The notes beneath the pieces were generated by a model. It did not search any database and was not told the origin of the DNA. It saw only the letters and a list, made by a program, of their open reading frames with translations. DNA of 64,000 nucleotides from CAXSBA01 sp965277105 (GTDB lineage: Bacteria > Spirochaetota > UBA12135 > COTS27 > CAXSBA01). Numbering within the stretch: the first letter of the stretch is position 1; each line of letters begins with the position of its first letter. The stretch lies in contig OZ255710.1 in NCBI GenBank assembly GCA_965277105.1, positions 310,001-374,000 of the forward strand, read 5' to 3'. Position numbers and translations under genes: made by a program. Below are positions 45,123 through 53,446 of this stretch, one piece after another.

Positions 45123-45862
45123 AAGTAGTTATGAAAGTAATTATTGTTGTTATTATTAATTTTGCTTTTTTGTTTTCTTTGATTAATCCTTCTAAGGAAA
45201 GTAATGCCAAAGGGAAAAAAGCTTTTCAAAAAAAAAATTATGAGTTAGCTTTAAATCATTTTAATGACTCGTTTGAAAAAATCCCAAGTGACCCTAAACT
45301 TATTTATAATCTCGGTAATGCGCATTTTTTTAAAAATGAATATGATAAAGCTATTAGTTTTTTTAAAGAGGCCTTGGCTAAAATAAAAACCGATGAATCC
45401 AATCAAGAAAAAGAGCTCTATTTTAATCTTTACTTTGGTTTAGGGAATAGTTACTTTTATAAAAAAGAATTTGAGGAAGCAATTGCTAATTATAAAAAAG
45501 CATTAAAAATTGATCATAAAAATATCAATCTTAAAAAAAATTTAGAATTAGCTATTAAAGAATTAGAAGAAAAAAAACAAAACCAACCAAAAAAAAATCA
45601 ACAGAAAAATAGTAGTAGCGAATCGTCTGCTGAAAAAAAACCTAAAACGTCAAATGAGAAAAGCAAAAAAAACTCCCTTAATCAAGACGAAAAAAATGTG
45701 GCTTCCGAAAAGCAAAACCCTCAGCAGCAAAATCGAAAAGCTATTGATAAAAAAACCGCTGAGGCCATTTTAAAAGCATTTGAAACTAGGCACCAAGATG
45801 CGTTAATTAAAAAAAGGTACCAGCAAAAAAGTTCTAATTCTCCAATCGATAAAAACTGGTAA
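45119..45862 (+). CDS. batC: BatC, TPR protein
   Basis: A 247-residue protein with an N-terminal membrane or signal segment (residues 5-20). About three TPR units follow (KKAFQKKNYELALNHFND, LIYNLGNAHFFKNEYDKAISFFKEAL, GLGNSYFYKKEFEEAIANYKKALK). The C-terminal half is low-complexity, rich in Lys, Gln, Asn and Ser. TPRs suggest a scaffold for the Bat complex. It overlaps batB and lies 2 nt before batD. Confidence 0.85.
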   Translation: MKVVMKVIIVVIINFAFLFSLINPSKESNAKGKKAFQKKNYELALNHFNDSFEKIPSDPKLIYNLGNAHFFKNEYDKAISFFKEALAKIKTDESNQEKELYFNLYFGLGNSYFYKKEFEEAIANYKKALKIDHKNINLKKNLELAIKELEEKKQNQPKKNQQKNSSSESSAEKKPKTSNEKSKKNSLNQDEKNVASEKQNPQQQNRKAIDKKTAEAILKAFETRHQDALIKKRYQQKSSNSPIDKNW

Positions 45863-45864
45863 AA

Positions 45865-47610
45865 ATGAAAAAAATTATTATTGGACTTTTCATCTGCTTG
45901 CTTAATGTCGTTATCTTCGCTAAGACGCCTAAAGCTGAAGTAAGCTTTTCTCCTAGCACCATTTCGCTTAATGATTTATTAGAAGTAAAAATTACTTTAG
46001 AAAATTTAGAGGAACAAGACGTAATTATTTCTACAACTGATTTCAATAATTTAGGGAGATATTCTTTCCAAAGTCAGATTGCTATTGTCAATGGAGAAAT
46101 AACACAGAAAAAAATTCTTTATTATAAATTGCAACCACTTAGCTCGGGGAAAATTAGTTTTACGGTTATTATTAATGCCATAAAAAAAGGCCCATTTATT
46201 GTGGAAGTAATTCAAGGGAATTCTCCTACGCCTAATTTATTACCATCTTCTAAAGCCCCTAGGTCTAATACTAATTTTTCTAATCAAGGGGTTAGTAATT
46301 TTTTTAAAAGTGTTGATTCTTGGGAAAACGTTTTTGAGGATGTCATCATTAAAAACATCATCAGTAAAAAAAAAATAAAATTAAACGAAATAGCCATACT
46401 CGAAACTTTTATCTATTTTAGGGTAAATTATGAAAAAGCATTTATGAGTAAAAAATTTTCTCATCAGGGGATTAATCTAATCCCGCTAACTAGGCAAGTT
46501 AAACCCGATGAGCAAGAAAAGATTAATGGCAAAATTTATAAGAAAAGATTAGTAGCTAAATACTTATTTTATCCTTATCAAACTGGTCGGCTAGCAATCA
46601 AAGAAGGGAGTTATCAAGTAGAAAATAGCATTGGCTTTTTAGGTCGTAAGCGTGTTAAAGAAGTAACTATCCCTTCAGTGAACCTGTTAGTAGAAGACTA
46701 TTTTAATCCGCCTAAAGGGTTTGATAATAATTGGGGAGATTTTAAAATTAATTACCGACTTAATCAAACTAGGGCTGAGATTGGTACTCCACTTGTCTTG
46801 TATGTGACTGTTAGGGGTGAAGGCAATTTTAATATTTTATATCCTTTTCTTCTTAACTCTCCAAACTTGACTATCAAAGAAGGACAAACTCAAGAAAAAC
46901 TGCAACTACAAAGAGACACTCTTATTGGGGAAAAAACTTTTGAGTATTTTATCATTAGTTCTAAAAAAGGGAATTATCAAATTCCTCCTATTGCTTTTAC
47001 GAGTTATTCGCCAGTTCAAAAAAAGTATATTAATTATCAACAAGATTTTCCTGAGTTAGAATTTTATGGTGAAGAAGATGACTCTTTTGCTTTAGTCGAA
47101 GAAGTTAACCCTGTTAATAAACCAATGCAGTTTATTGAAACTAATTTTGCGTTCAATAAATCAAGTAACCTAATTTTAAATCCTTGGGTTCAGCATTTTT
47201 TATTTGCTAGTTTTTTTTTAACTTTTTTAGCATTTTATCAAAAAAAAACTAAGGCTAAAAAAGCTCATCTTGTAAGCACATTGAAAAAATTGAAAAAATC
47301 ACTTAAGCAAAGATCTATAGAAGATGAAAAAAAAAGTTACCAAATGGCTGTTGATGAACTTTATCTTTTCTTGCGAACAAGGATTGATGTTCCTTTTAAA
47401 ACTATCAAAGAATTAAAAAAAATAATGCAACAAGAGGCATCGTTTAATAATCTTCGAGAACAAAAAAGTAATACTTCTTTATTGAATTTTATTACTAGTA
47501 AAATAGAAGACTATGAAAAAATCATCTATTCACCTAATAAGAAAAAAAGAAAAAATTTCATAGTGGATTTAGAAAAATTAATCGAGCAATTGAATAGGCA
47601 TAAGAATTGA
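45865..47610 (+). CDS. batD: BatD, large Ig-like protein
   Basis: A 581-residue protein with a signal peptide (residues 1-19, ending near FAKT). Three or so Ig-like beta domains (to about 400) contain repeated strand patterns such as VSFSPSTISLNDLLEVKITLEN and GKIYKKRLVAKYLFYPYQTGRL. A membrane helix lies near residue 445 (HFLFASFFLTFLAFY) before a cytoplasmic Lys-rich tail. These are BatD features. The gene ends with a four-base overlap with batE. Confidence 0.85.
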   Translation: MKKIIIGLFICLLNVVIFAKTPKAEVSFSPSTISLNDLLEVKITLENLEEQDVIISTTDFNNLGRYSFQSQIAIVNGEITQKKILYYKLQPLSSGKISFTVIINAIKKGPFIVEVIQGNSPTPNLLPSSKAPRSNTNFSNQGVSNFFKSVDSWENVFEDVIIKNIISKKKIKLNEIAILETFIYFRVNYEKAFMSKKFSHQGINLIPLTRQVKPDEQEKINGKIYKKRLVAKYLFYPYQTGRLAIKEGSYQVENSIGFLGRKRVKEVTIPSVNLLVEDYFNPPKGFDNNWGDFKINYRLNQTRAEIGTPLVLYVTVRGEGNFNILYPFLLNSPNLTIKEGQTQEKLQLQRDTLIGEKTFEYFIISSKKGNYQIPPIAFTSYSPVQKKYINYQQDFPELEFYGEEDDSFALVEEVNPVNKPMQFIETNFAFNKSSNLILNPWVQHFLFASFFLTFLAFYQKKTKAKKAHLVSTLKKLKKSLKQRSIEDEKKSYQMAVDELYLFLRTRIDVPFKTIKELKKIMQQEASFNNLREQKSNTSLLNFITSKIEDYEKIIYSPNKKKRKNFIVDLEKLIEQLNRHKN

Positions 47611-48350
47611 AGTTTTTTTATTTACTGGTTTTTTTAGGAGGGATAATGATTGCTAACGAGCCCCAAAACGAGCAAGAAATTTATTTCCAAAAAGCCAATG
47701 ATTTTTACCAAGAAAAATCTTTTAAACAGGCAATTGTTTTCTATGAAAAAATATTAGTTAGCATCCCAGAAAATTATAAAGCTCATTTTAATTTAGGCAA
47801 TGCTTATTATAGTTTATTCCAAATTACTAATGCTGAAGAAAATTTCTCTAAAGCAGTTTTCCATTTTAAAAAAGCTCTAAGTTATAATCAACGTTACCAA
47901 AAAGCTTATATTAATTTAACAAATTTACTAGAAGAAAATCAAGATAGCGAAACTTTATTACGAGAAAGGATTTTGCATTTCTTTTACTTCTGGCAGCAGG
48001 TTAGTTATTATTTGACTTCTTGGTTTTTTTTGTTTATACTAATGATAATCACTTTTAATATAATAAAAAAAAATAAAAAAACCCAAAACACTTTACCTTT
48101 TATTTTTATTTATATTTTACTTTTAGCGACTGTATTATTAGGAAGAATAAATTTCAATGCAAGTAAAGCAGTCATGAGTAAAACGACCAATTTTAAAAGT
48201 GAGCCAAATAATGAAAGCTTAGAAGTGCTTAAAGTGAACGCTGGTTTTATTGTTTCACTTACTGAGAAAAAGGAAATAGGAGAATGGGTTTTGGCAGAAA
48301 AAAATGGAAGCACTGGCTGGGTTAAAAAAAACGATTTAATGGATTTATAA
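47607..48350 (+). CDS. batE: BatE, TPR plus SH3-like protein
   Basis: A 247-residue protein starting at TTG 47607. It has a signal segment, two TPRs (EIYFQKANDFYQEKSFKQAIVFYEKIL, YKAHFNLGNAYYSL) and two membrane helices (about 128-149 and 158-175). A C-terminal SH3b-like domain is NFKSEPNNESLEVLKVNAGF and GEWVLAEKNGSTGWVKKNDL. It is the last Bat gene and lies 2 nt before hslV, so Bat and HslVU share a transcript. Confidence 0.83.
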   Translation: MKFFYLLVFLGGIMIANEPQNEQEIYFQKANDFYQEKSFKQAIVFYEKILVSIPENYKAHFNLGNAYYSLFQITNAEENFSKAVFHFKKALSYNQRYQKAYINLTNLLEENQDSETLLRERILHFFYFWQQVSYYLTSWFFLFILMIITFNIIKKNKKTQNTLPFIFIYILLLATVLLGRINFNASKAVMSKTTNFKSEPNNESLEVLKVNAGFIVSLTEKKEIGEWVLAEKNGSTGWVKKNDLMDL

Positions 48351-48351
48351 A

Positions 48352-48891
48352 ATGGAAAACTTTAAAATAAAAGCAACAACAATTATTTGCGTTCGTAATC
48401 AAAAGAACGTAGCCATTGCTGGTGACGGGCAAGTTACTCTAGGTAATACAGTGATGAAAAATAACGCCTACAAAATTAGAAAACTTTATAATGATACTAT
48501 TTTATCCGGCTTTGCGGGGGCAGTAGCTGATGCGTTAACTTTATTTGAACGAATAGAAAAAAGATTAGAAGAATTTCAAGGAGACTTGGTCAAGTCTTGC
48601 GTAGAGCTAACTAGGGATTGGCGAACCGATAAGTACCTTCGGCGATTAGAGGCTATGCTATTAATAGCAGATAAAAATAAAACTTTTATTTTATCTGGTA
48701 ATGGCGAGGTTATTGAACCCGATGAAAACGTTGTGGCCATTGGCTCGGGGGGAGACTTTGCTAGAAGCGCTGCTTTAGCCCTTTTAGAAAACACTAAATT
48801 AAAACCTTTGGAGATAGCGAGTAAGTCTATGAAAATTGCTAGTAAAATTTGTATTTATACTAATAGTAATATATCGACAATTAGCCTGTAA
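48352..48891 (+). CDS. hslV: HslV peptidase subunit of the HslUV protease, with propeptide
   Basis: Proteasome-like threonine peptidase subunit. The sequence MENFKIKATTIICVRNQKNVAIAGDGQVTLG shows that the catalytic Thr is residue 9 (TTI), with an eight-residue leader that must be removed, and not directly after Met as in E. coli. A similar leader is found in Leptospira HslV. The KIRKLYNDTILSGFAG, DWRTDKYLRRLEAMLL, IGSGGDFA and ICIYTNSNIST segments match the family. The length of 179 residues is normal. It is followed by hslU after one base. Confidence 0.95.
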   Translation: MENFKIKATTIICVRNQKNVAIAGDGQVTLGNTVMKNNAYKIRKLYNDTILSGFAGAVADALTLFERIEKRLEEFQGDLVKSCVELTRDWRTDKYLRRLEAMLLIADKNKTFILSGNGEVIEPDENVVAIGSGGDFARSAALALLENTKLKPLEIASKSMKIASKICIYTNSNISTISL

Positions 48892-48892
48892 A

Positions 48893-50239
48893 ATGATGAA
48901 AGAATTAACCCCTAAAAAAATTGTTGCTTTTTTGGATAAATATATTATTGGCCAGGAAAAAGCCAAAAAGGCAGTGGCCATTGCTTTAAGGAATAGAACG
49001 AGAAGAAAAAAAGTTGCGGGAGAGTTGCAGAAAGAAATTTCTCCTAAAAACATTATTATGATCGGAAATACTGGTATTGGTAAGACGGAAATTGCTAGGC
49101 GAATAGCGGCTCTCTCAGATGCTCCTTTTGTTAAAATAGAGGCCACTAAATTTACCGAGGTGGGGTATGTGGGAAGAGATGTCGAGTCAATTATTCGTGA
49201 TCTAGTGAACGTGGCGATTAACAATGAAAGAAAAAAAGTTTTTAGCCAATCGGAAAACAAAATAGAAGTTTTGGTGGAAGATAAAATCCTCCAGTATTTA
49301 ATCCCGCATAATCCTTCTAATAACCAAGAAGGTGACAAAAATACTTTTCAAAATACTACTGAGAAATTTCGTAAAAAGTTAAGGCAGGGGGAATTAGAAG
49401 AAAAAGAGATAATGATAAGCATAAAAAAAAAGAGCGCTAGCCCTTTTAGTGGGGGAATGATGAACTTTTCTCAAATGGATGATTTAAAAGACATGAGTGG
49501 GATGATTAAAAACTTTTTCGACTCTATGCCGAAAAAGCAAATTACTCAAAAATTAAAAATCAAAGATGCTAGAAAAGTGTTAAAAGAAGAAATCCAAGAA
49601 GACTTTATCAACCAAGAAGAAATCATTAATCAAGCCATTCAAAAAACCGAAAACTTTGGCATTGTTTTTTTAGATGAAATTGATAAAATTGTTTCTAAGG
49701 ATAACCATAAAGGAGGCCCCGAAATATCCCGAGAAGGGGTGCAGCGCGATATTCTACCTTTGGTGGAAGGCTCTTCAGTTAGCACTCGCTATGGGGTGGT
49801 TAAAACTGATCATATTCTCTTCATTGCTGCGGGGGCTTTTCATATGTCTTCTCCTTCTGATATTATCCCCGAACTACAAGGCCGATTTCCTATCCGCGTG
49901 GAGTTGGAGCCTCTTACCCAAAAAGATTTAGAAGCTATTTTAGTAGAACCTAAAAATTCCCTAATTAAACAGTACACCGCTCTACTGAGTACCGAAGGAG
50001 TGACGCTTACTTTCACCAAACCAGCTATTAAAGAAATAGCTAAAATAGCTTTTGACGTGAATAATCGTAATAAAAATTTAGGAGCTAGAAGACTAGCCAC
50101 CGTTATGGAAAAGTTATTAGAAGAAATTTTATTTGAAGCCCCACAAGTTACTTCTAAGATTACCATTAGCGACACTTATGTCAAGGAAAAATTAGCCAAC
50201 TTAGCTGTTGATGAAAAGTTAGCTCAGTATATTTTATAG
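48893..50239 (+). CDS. hslU: HslU ATPase subunit of the HslUV protease
   Basis: AAA+ unfoldase that feeds HslV. The start is ATG 48893 (MMKELTPKKIVAFLDKYIIGQ), one base after the hslV stop. A frame from 48836 would overlap hslV. Motifs are GQEKAKKAVAIALRNR, GNTGIGKTE (Walker A), ATKFTEVGYVGRDVESIIRDL, the intermediate domain (about 110-235) and IVFLDEIDKI (Walker B). GPEISREGVQRDILPLVEGS, ELQGRFPIRVEL and the C-terminal LAQYIL that docks into HslV are also seen. 448 residues is normal. Confidence 0.96.
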   Translation: MMKELTPKKIVAFLDKYIIGQEKAKKAVAIALRNRTRRKKVAGELQKEISPKNIIMIGNTGIGKTEIARRIAALSDAPFVKIEATKFTEVGYVGRDVESIIRDLVNVAINNERKKVFSQSENKIEVLVEDKILQYLIPHNPSNNQEGDKNTFQNTTEKFRKKLRQGELEEKEIMISIKKKSASPFSGGMMNFSQMDDLKDMSGMIKNFFDSMPKKQITQKLKIKDARKVLKEEIQEDFINQEEIINQAIQKTENFGIVFLDEIDKIVSKDNHKGGPEISREGVQRDILPLVEGSSVSTRYGVVKTDHILFIAAGAFHMSSPSDIIPELQGRFPIRVELEPLTQKDLEAILVEPKNSLIKQYTALLSTEGVTLTFTKPAIKEIAKIAFDVNNRNKNLGARRLATVMEKLLEEILFEAPQVTSKITISDTYVKEKLANLAVDEKLAQYIL

Positions 50240-50267
50240 TAGCTGCTAGTTTTTTTAGAGGGCTCGA

Positions 50268-51350
50268 TTACTTTCCTGACTTTCTCCTGTTTTCTTCTCG
50301 AGAGATCATTTGACAATTTTCTGAAGTGGTTTTGCCTCCCTCATGCCACGGCGTTATATGGTCAGCTTCCATTTCTTCTATGGCAAGATGCTTTTTAGAA
50401 ATAGCACAAATCCCTTTTTGCCTCTCATAAGCTTCTCGTTTGTGATTGGGGCTAAAAGCACGAATATTTAGATGCTTTTCTTTTCCGGTTAAAAGGTAGG
50501 GGTAAATGCCTTTTTTGTTTCCCACATCTTCGTCTTCCATCAGTTTAGTCACTTCTTTTTCTGTTTTTTGGGAGTCGAATTTTTGATCTTTATATTCATT
50601 ATAATAAAACCCCCACTCAAGGCCTTTCATTTCTCTGCGATACTTTATAAAAACGATTTTCACCCAATTAATAACCGCTTGAAAATAAAGCCAAAGTTCG
50701 TTAGCATTAGGCTCATGCTGGTTTTTCGCCATATAGTTTTCAATGTTATCTTGGCTTATCCACTTTATAGTGGTTTCGAGGTAGTCTTGCCTTATGGCCG
50801 CCCCATTTAAATAATCACTCCCTAGATCATAGGCCGGGCAACTAGTTTTACTAAAATACTTTTTGGCATCGCTTACCCATGATCCGTGATAAACTGCGTT
50901 CCTTAGTTCTTGGTCGGTGAGTTTTTCTCCGGCTATGTTGATAGTCTTAAACCAATCCAGTTTTTCGCTATCGTTTCCACTACAAAAATAAACCATCAAT
51001 TCATAGTTGAGGAATTTAAGTTTTTGGTCAGGTAATAAGTTATAAAAAAATAAACCATCAAAAGAAAAACTCCCTGCAACATAATCCCCGATGGAAATGC
51101 TCCTTTGTTGCCCGTCAATCATCTCCAAGCTACCATCTTCCCTAACTGCCCAGTACATCACGTTTAGGGGGAAGTTTTTGTTAATGGTAGCAATCACCGC
51201 GTCCCTTTGCTTATCCTTGTAGATAAACTCCCGTTGGTAAGGCGGGCGAATATCCAGCTTCCCGCCAAAACCTCTTACTCCCTTTTCTTGGTTGTTTTCA
51301 TAACCGTCGGTAAGCTCTCTTATCGTTATTTTTTTTAGTTCTATTTTCAT
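50268..51350 (-). CDS. DUF262-HNH endonuclease (GmrSD-type)
   Basis: A 360-residue protein with an N-terminal DUF262 domain, a ParB/Srx-like NTPase fold with the diagnostic DGQQR at residues 79-83. Aromatic-rich helices fill the middle. The C-terminal HNH nuclease has MEADHITPWHEGGKTTSENCQMISREENRRKSG. The CxxC zinc pair often found before such HNH domains is reduced to ICAIS. DUF262 nucleases act on foreign or modified DNA. This one lies 8 nt downstream of an EcoRI-type methylase on the same strand, so the two likely form a unit. G+C in two counted rows is about 43%. Confidence 0.85.
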   Translation of the reverse strand: MKIELKKITIRELTDGYENNQEKGVRGFGGKLDIRPPYQREFIYKDKQRDAVIATINKNFPLNVMYWAVREDGSLEMIDGQQRSISIGDYVAGSFSFDGLFFYNLLPDQKLKFLNYELMVYFCSGNDSEKLDWFKTINIAGEKLTDQELRNAVYHGSWVSDAKKYFSKTSCPAYDLGSDYLNGAAIRQDYLETTIKWISQDNIENYMAKNQHEPNANELWLYFQAVINWVKIVFIKYRREMKGLEWGFYYNEYKDQKFDSQKTEKEVTKLMEDEDVGNKKGIYPYLLTGKEKHLNIRAFSPNHKREAYERQKGICAISKKHLAIEEMEADHITPWHEGGKTTSENCQMISREENRRKSGK

Positions 51351-51358
51351 AAGTTTTT

Positions 51359-52357
51359 TTATAGTTTTTTATTTTTGATTACAATTCTTGCGTAAATTTC
51401 TTTACTACTAATTTTAAAACGACTTACTCGACCAGTTTTTTTTTCTACTAAAGGTCTATCCATTCCAATTATTTCAAACTGCTCGGGGTTATATTTATCC
51501 ATAAAAGTAATCGGCACGCCCATCGCTCCCTCGTAGTCCATGGGGATATCTTTGGTTTTGCTCACTTCGATAGCATCGTAGTTGTCATAAGTAGGATAAT
51601 GATCCTCATTGCCTCGGTAGGTTTTGTATAAGATAAGATCTTCGTAGCGTTTGTTGTGGGGAAGGTTAGTGAACCAACGAACTCCTTTGACTCTTATAAA
51701 TTTATTCCCCTGCTCATCTACTCTATAGCCAGCGGCTTTTAAAGGGTAACCTTGAGGCACACCAAATTCCCTATCCCCGCTAAAAATACTAGGGCCAAGC
51801 CATAATTTATTTTCTTTAATAAGTTTAAAAATTTCTTTATAAGTAATAGCGTTAATACTCCCAATTATCAAAAACTTTTTATCATACTCGATTAGCTGGG
51901 CGACGTATTCCCTAAAAAGAGAGAAGGGAGGGTTGGTAACGACGATGTCCGCTTTTTGCAGGAGTTTGATGCATTCCTTGCTTCTAAAATCCCCGTCGCC
52001 TTTTAAGTGATGCACTCCTATTTCCTCTAAGTCGGGAACGCGGTTGCCGTTCTTATCGCCGTTGTATTCTAGGTAGATGGCTTTTTCGCTACTGTTGGTG
52101 CTGAATAAATCTCGCTCTTGACTTTGATAGCAAGTGGTAATGAGTTTTTTCAGGCCGAGGTGCTCGAAGCTATAAGAAAAGTAGTGGAAGAAATTACTTA
52201 TCCTGGGGTCGTCGCAGTTGCAATAAACGGTCTTGCCCTGGAAGTGTTTTTTGTAATGCTTGAGCTCGTTTTCGATATCTACTAGCTGGGTATAAAAATC
52301 GTCTTTCTTGGAGCTTTTGGCTTGGTGAAGATTTTTATTGGCACTTCCTTTCGGCAT
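51359..52357 (-). CDS. EcoRI-type adenine-specific DNA methyltransferase
   Basis: Probable N6-adenine methyltransferase of the M.EcoRI family (332 residues). The N-terminal half has YCNCDDPRISNFFHYF, the characteristic start of this family. NPPF at residues 142-145 is the catalytic motif IV. GSINAITYKEIF, GVPQGYP and WFTNLPHNKRYEDLILYKTY complete the pattern. The gene is about 45-50% G+C in the rows 51901-52260 that I counted, against about one third in neighbours such as iolG. It therefore looks acquired. Its product probably protects DNA from, or marks it for, the adjacent DUF262-HNH nuclease. Confidence 0.88.
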   Translation of the reverse strand: MPKGSANKNLHQAKSSKKDDFYTQLVDIENELKHYKKHFQGKTVYCNCDDPRISNFFHYFSYSFEHLGLKKLITTCYQSQERDLFSTNSSEKAIYLEYNGDKNGNRVPDLEEIGVHHLKGDGDFRSKECIKLLQKADIVVTNPPFSLFREYVAQLIEYDKKFLIIGSINAITYKEIFKLIKENKLWLGPSIFSGDREFGVPQGYPLKAAGYRVDEQGNKFIRVKGVRWFTNLPHNKRYEDLILYKTYRGNEDHYPTYDNYDAIEVSKTKDIPMDYEGAMGVPITFMDKYNPEQFEIIGMDRPLVEKKTGRVSRFKISSKEIYARIVIKNKKL

Positions 52358-52408
52358 GTTGCTAGTTATATCATTGTTCTTGCTTTTATTTCTTTTTTTA
52401 AGTAATCA

Positions 52409-53422
52409 TTAAAGCTTTACTATTTTTCGGTTACGATAAGATTCGGTAATAGCCAAGGCCACTTCGGTAGCTCTAACGGCGTCTTCTATGCTAACATTAG
52501 GGGCAGTTCCAGTTCTAATGCTGTTAATAAAATTTTTATCTTCTATTAAAAAAGCTTCTTCAAAGCGTTCAAAAAAAGTTTCATTACACTCTTTTCTAAT
52601 CCCATGTTCGTCGTTAATCTGCACGTGATTTTTAATGGGGGAAAAGCCTACTTCTAAGATCCCTTTTGTGCAGAGGATTTCGGTTCTAGTAGCATGCCCA
52701 TGAAAAGCCGTCCTACTTACCGAAAGGGTAGCGATAGTGTTGTTAACAAACTCCAGTAAAGTAGTAGCGTTGTCGGCATCCTGGTATTTTTCAAACTCTT
52801 TATGATTATAACACCCCCCTAAGCTGTAAACCGACTTTACTTCTGATTCTAAAAACCATCTGGCTAAATCAATGTCATGACTATTGGCATCTAAAAAAAT
52901 GCCTCCGCTACTCTTAACAAACTCGGTTTGAAATTTAGCGGTTTTATCGATATCCACTGTTTGTGAACGCACATGAAAAGGGGTTCCTATTAACCCACTT
53001 TGAATCCTTTTTTTAGCAGCAAGGTAACTAGGATCATAACGCCGGACAAATCCGATACTCACTATTTTATCTTTTTTGGTTTTCGCTAATTTTTCTACTT
53101 CATAGGAGTCTTCCAAAGTAAGGGCTAAAGGTTTTTCACAAAAGACGTGAAAATCTGCGTCTAGTGCTTTCACAATTTGTTCTTTATGAAAAGTAGAGCT
53201 ACTAACGATAAAAATGCCATCTAACTCTTTATTTTCTAGCATTTCATCATAATTCTTATAAGTATATTTTACGCCTAAATCTTTTTCAGCAAACGCTAAC
53301 TCTTGGTCATTCAAGCTACAAGCCGCTAAAAGAGTACATCCTTTGATTTTATAAGCTAAATTTTCTGCATGTTTTACGCCTAACCGGCCTAGTCCTACAA
53401 CTCCTATTTTGATATATTTCAT
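52409..53422 (-). CDS. iolG: inositol 2-dehydrogenase-like Gfo/Idh/MocA oxidoreductase
   Basis: NAD-dependent oxidoreductase that most likely converts myo-inositol to 2-keto-myo-inositol. The 337-residue protein has GVVGLGRLGVKHAENL (Rossmann), FCEKPLALT (catalytic EKP) and IGFVRRYDPSYLAAKK. DANSHDIDLARWFL is the motif common to inositol dehydrogenases. It follows iolB by 24 nt on the same strand, which supports the inositol assignment. A scyllo-inositol or other polyol specificity cannot be ruled out. Confidence 0.85.
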   Translation of the reverse strand: MKYIKIGVVGLGRLGVKHAENLAYKIKGCTLLAACSLNDQELAFAEKDLGVKYTYKNYDEMLENKELDGIFIVSSSTFHKEQIVKALDADFHVFCEKPLALTLEDSYEVEKLAKTKKDKIVSIGFVRRYDPSYLAAKKRIQSGLIGTPFHVRSQTVDIDKTAKFQTEFVKSSGGIFLDANSHDIDLARWFLESEVKSVYSLGGCYNHKEFEKYQDADNATTLLEFVNNTIATLSVSRTAFHGHATRTEILCTKGILEVGFSPIKNHVQINDEHGIRKECNETFFERFEEAFLIEDKNFINSIRTGTAPNVSIEDAVRATEVALAITESYRNRKIVKL

Positions 53423-53446
53423 ATTTTTTTTCCTTATTTTAATTTT

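Noticed and set aside
48836..48892. Upstream extension of the HslU reading frame
   Set aside because: It runs through the end of hslV, and HslU proteins start with a short MTPKKI-like leader as at 48893.
48799..49338. 179-codon frame antisense to hslV/hslU
   Set aside because: It is opposite two strongly conserved genes and its Ser/Leu/Ile-rich product resembles no protein; it is a shadow frame.
50241..50260. Possible terminator after hslU (TAGTAGCTGCTAG then T-run)
   Set aside because: The palindrome leaves almost no loop; only three to four base pairs can form.
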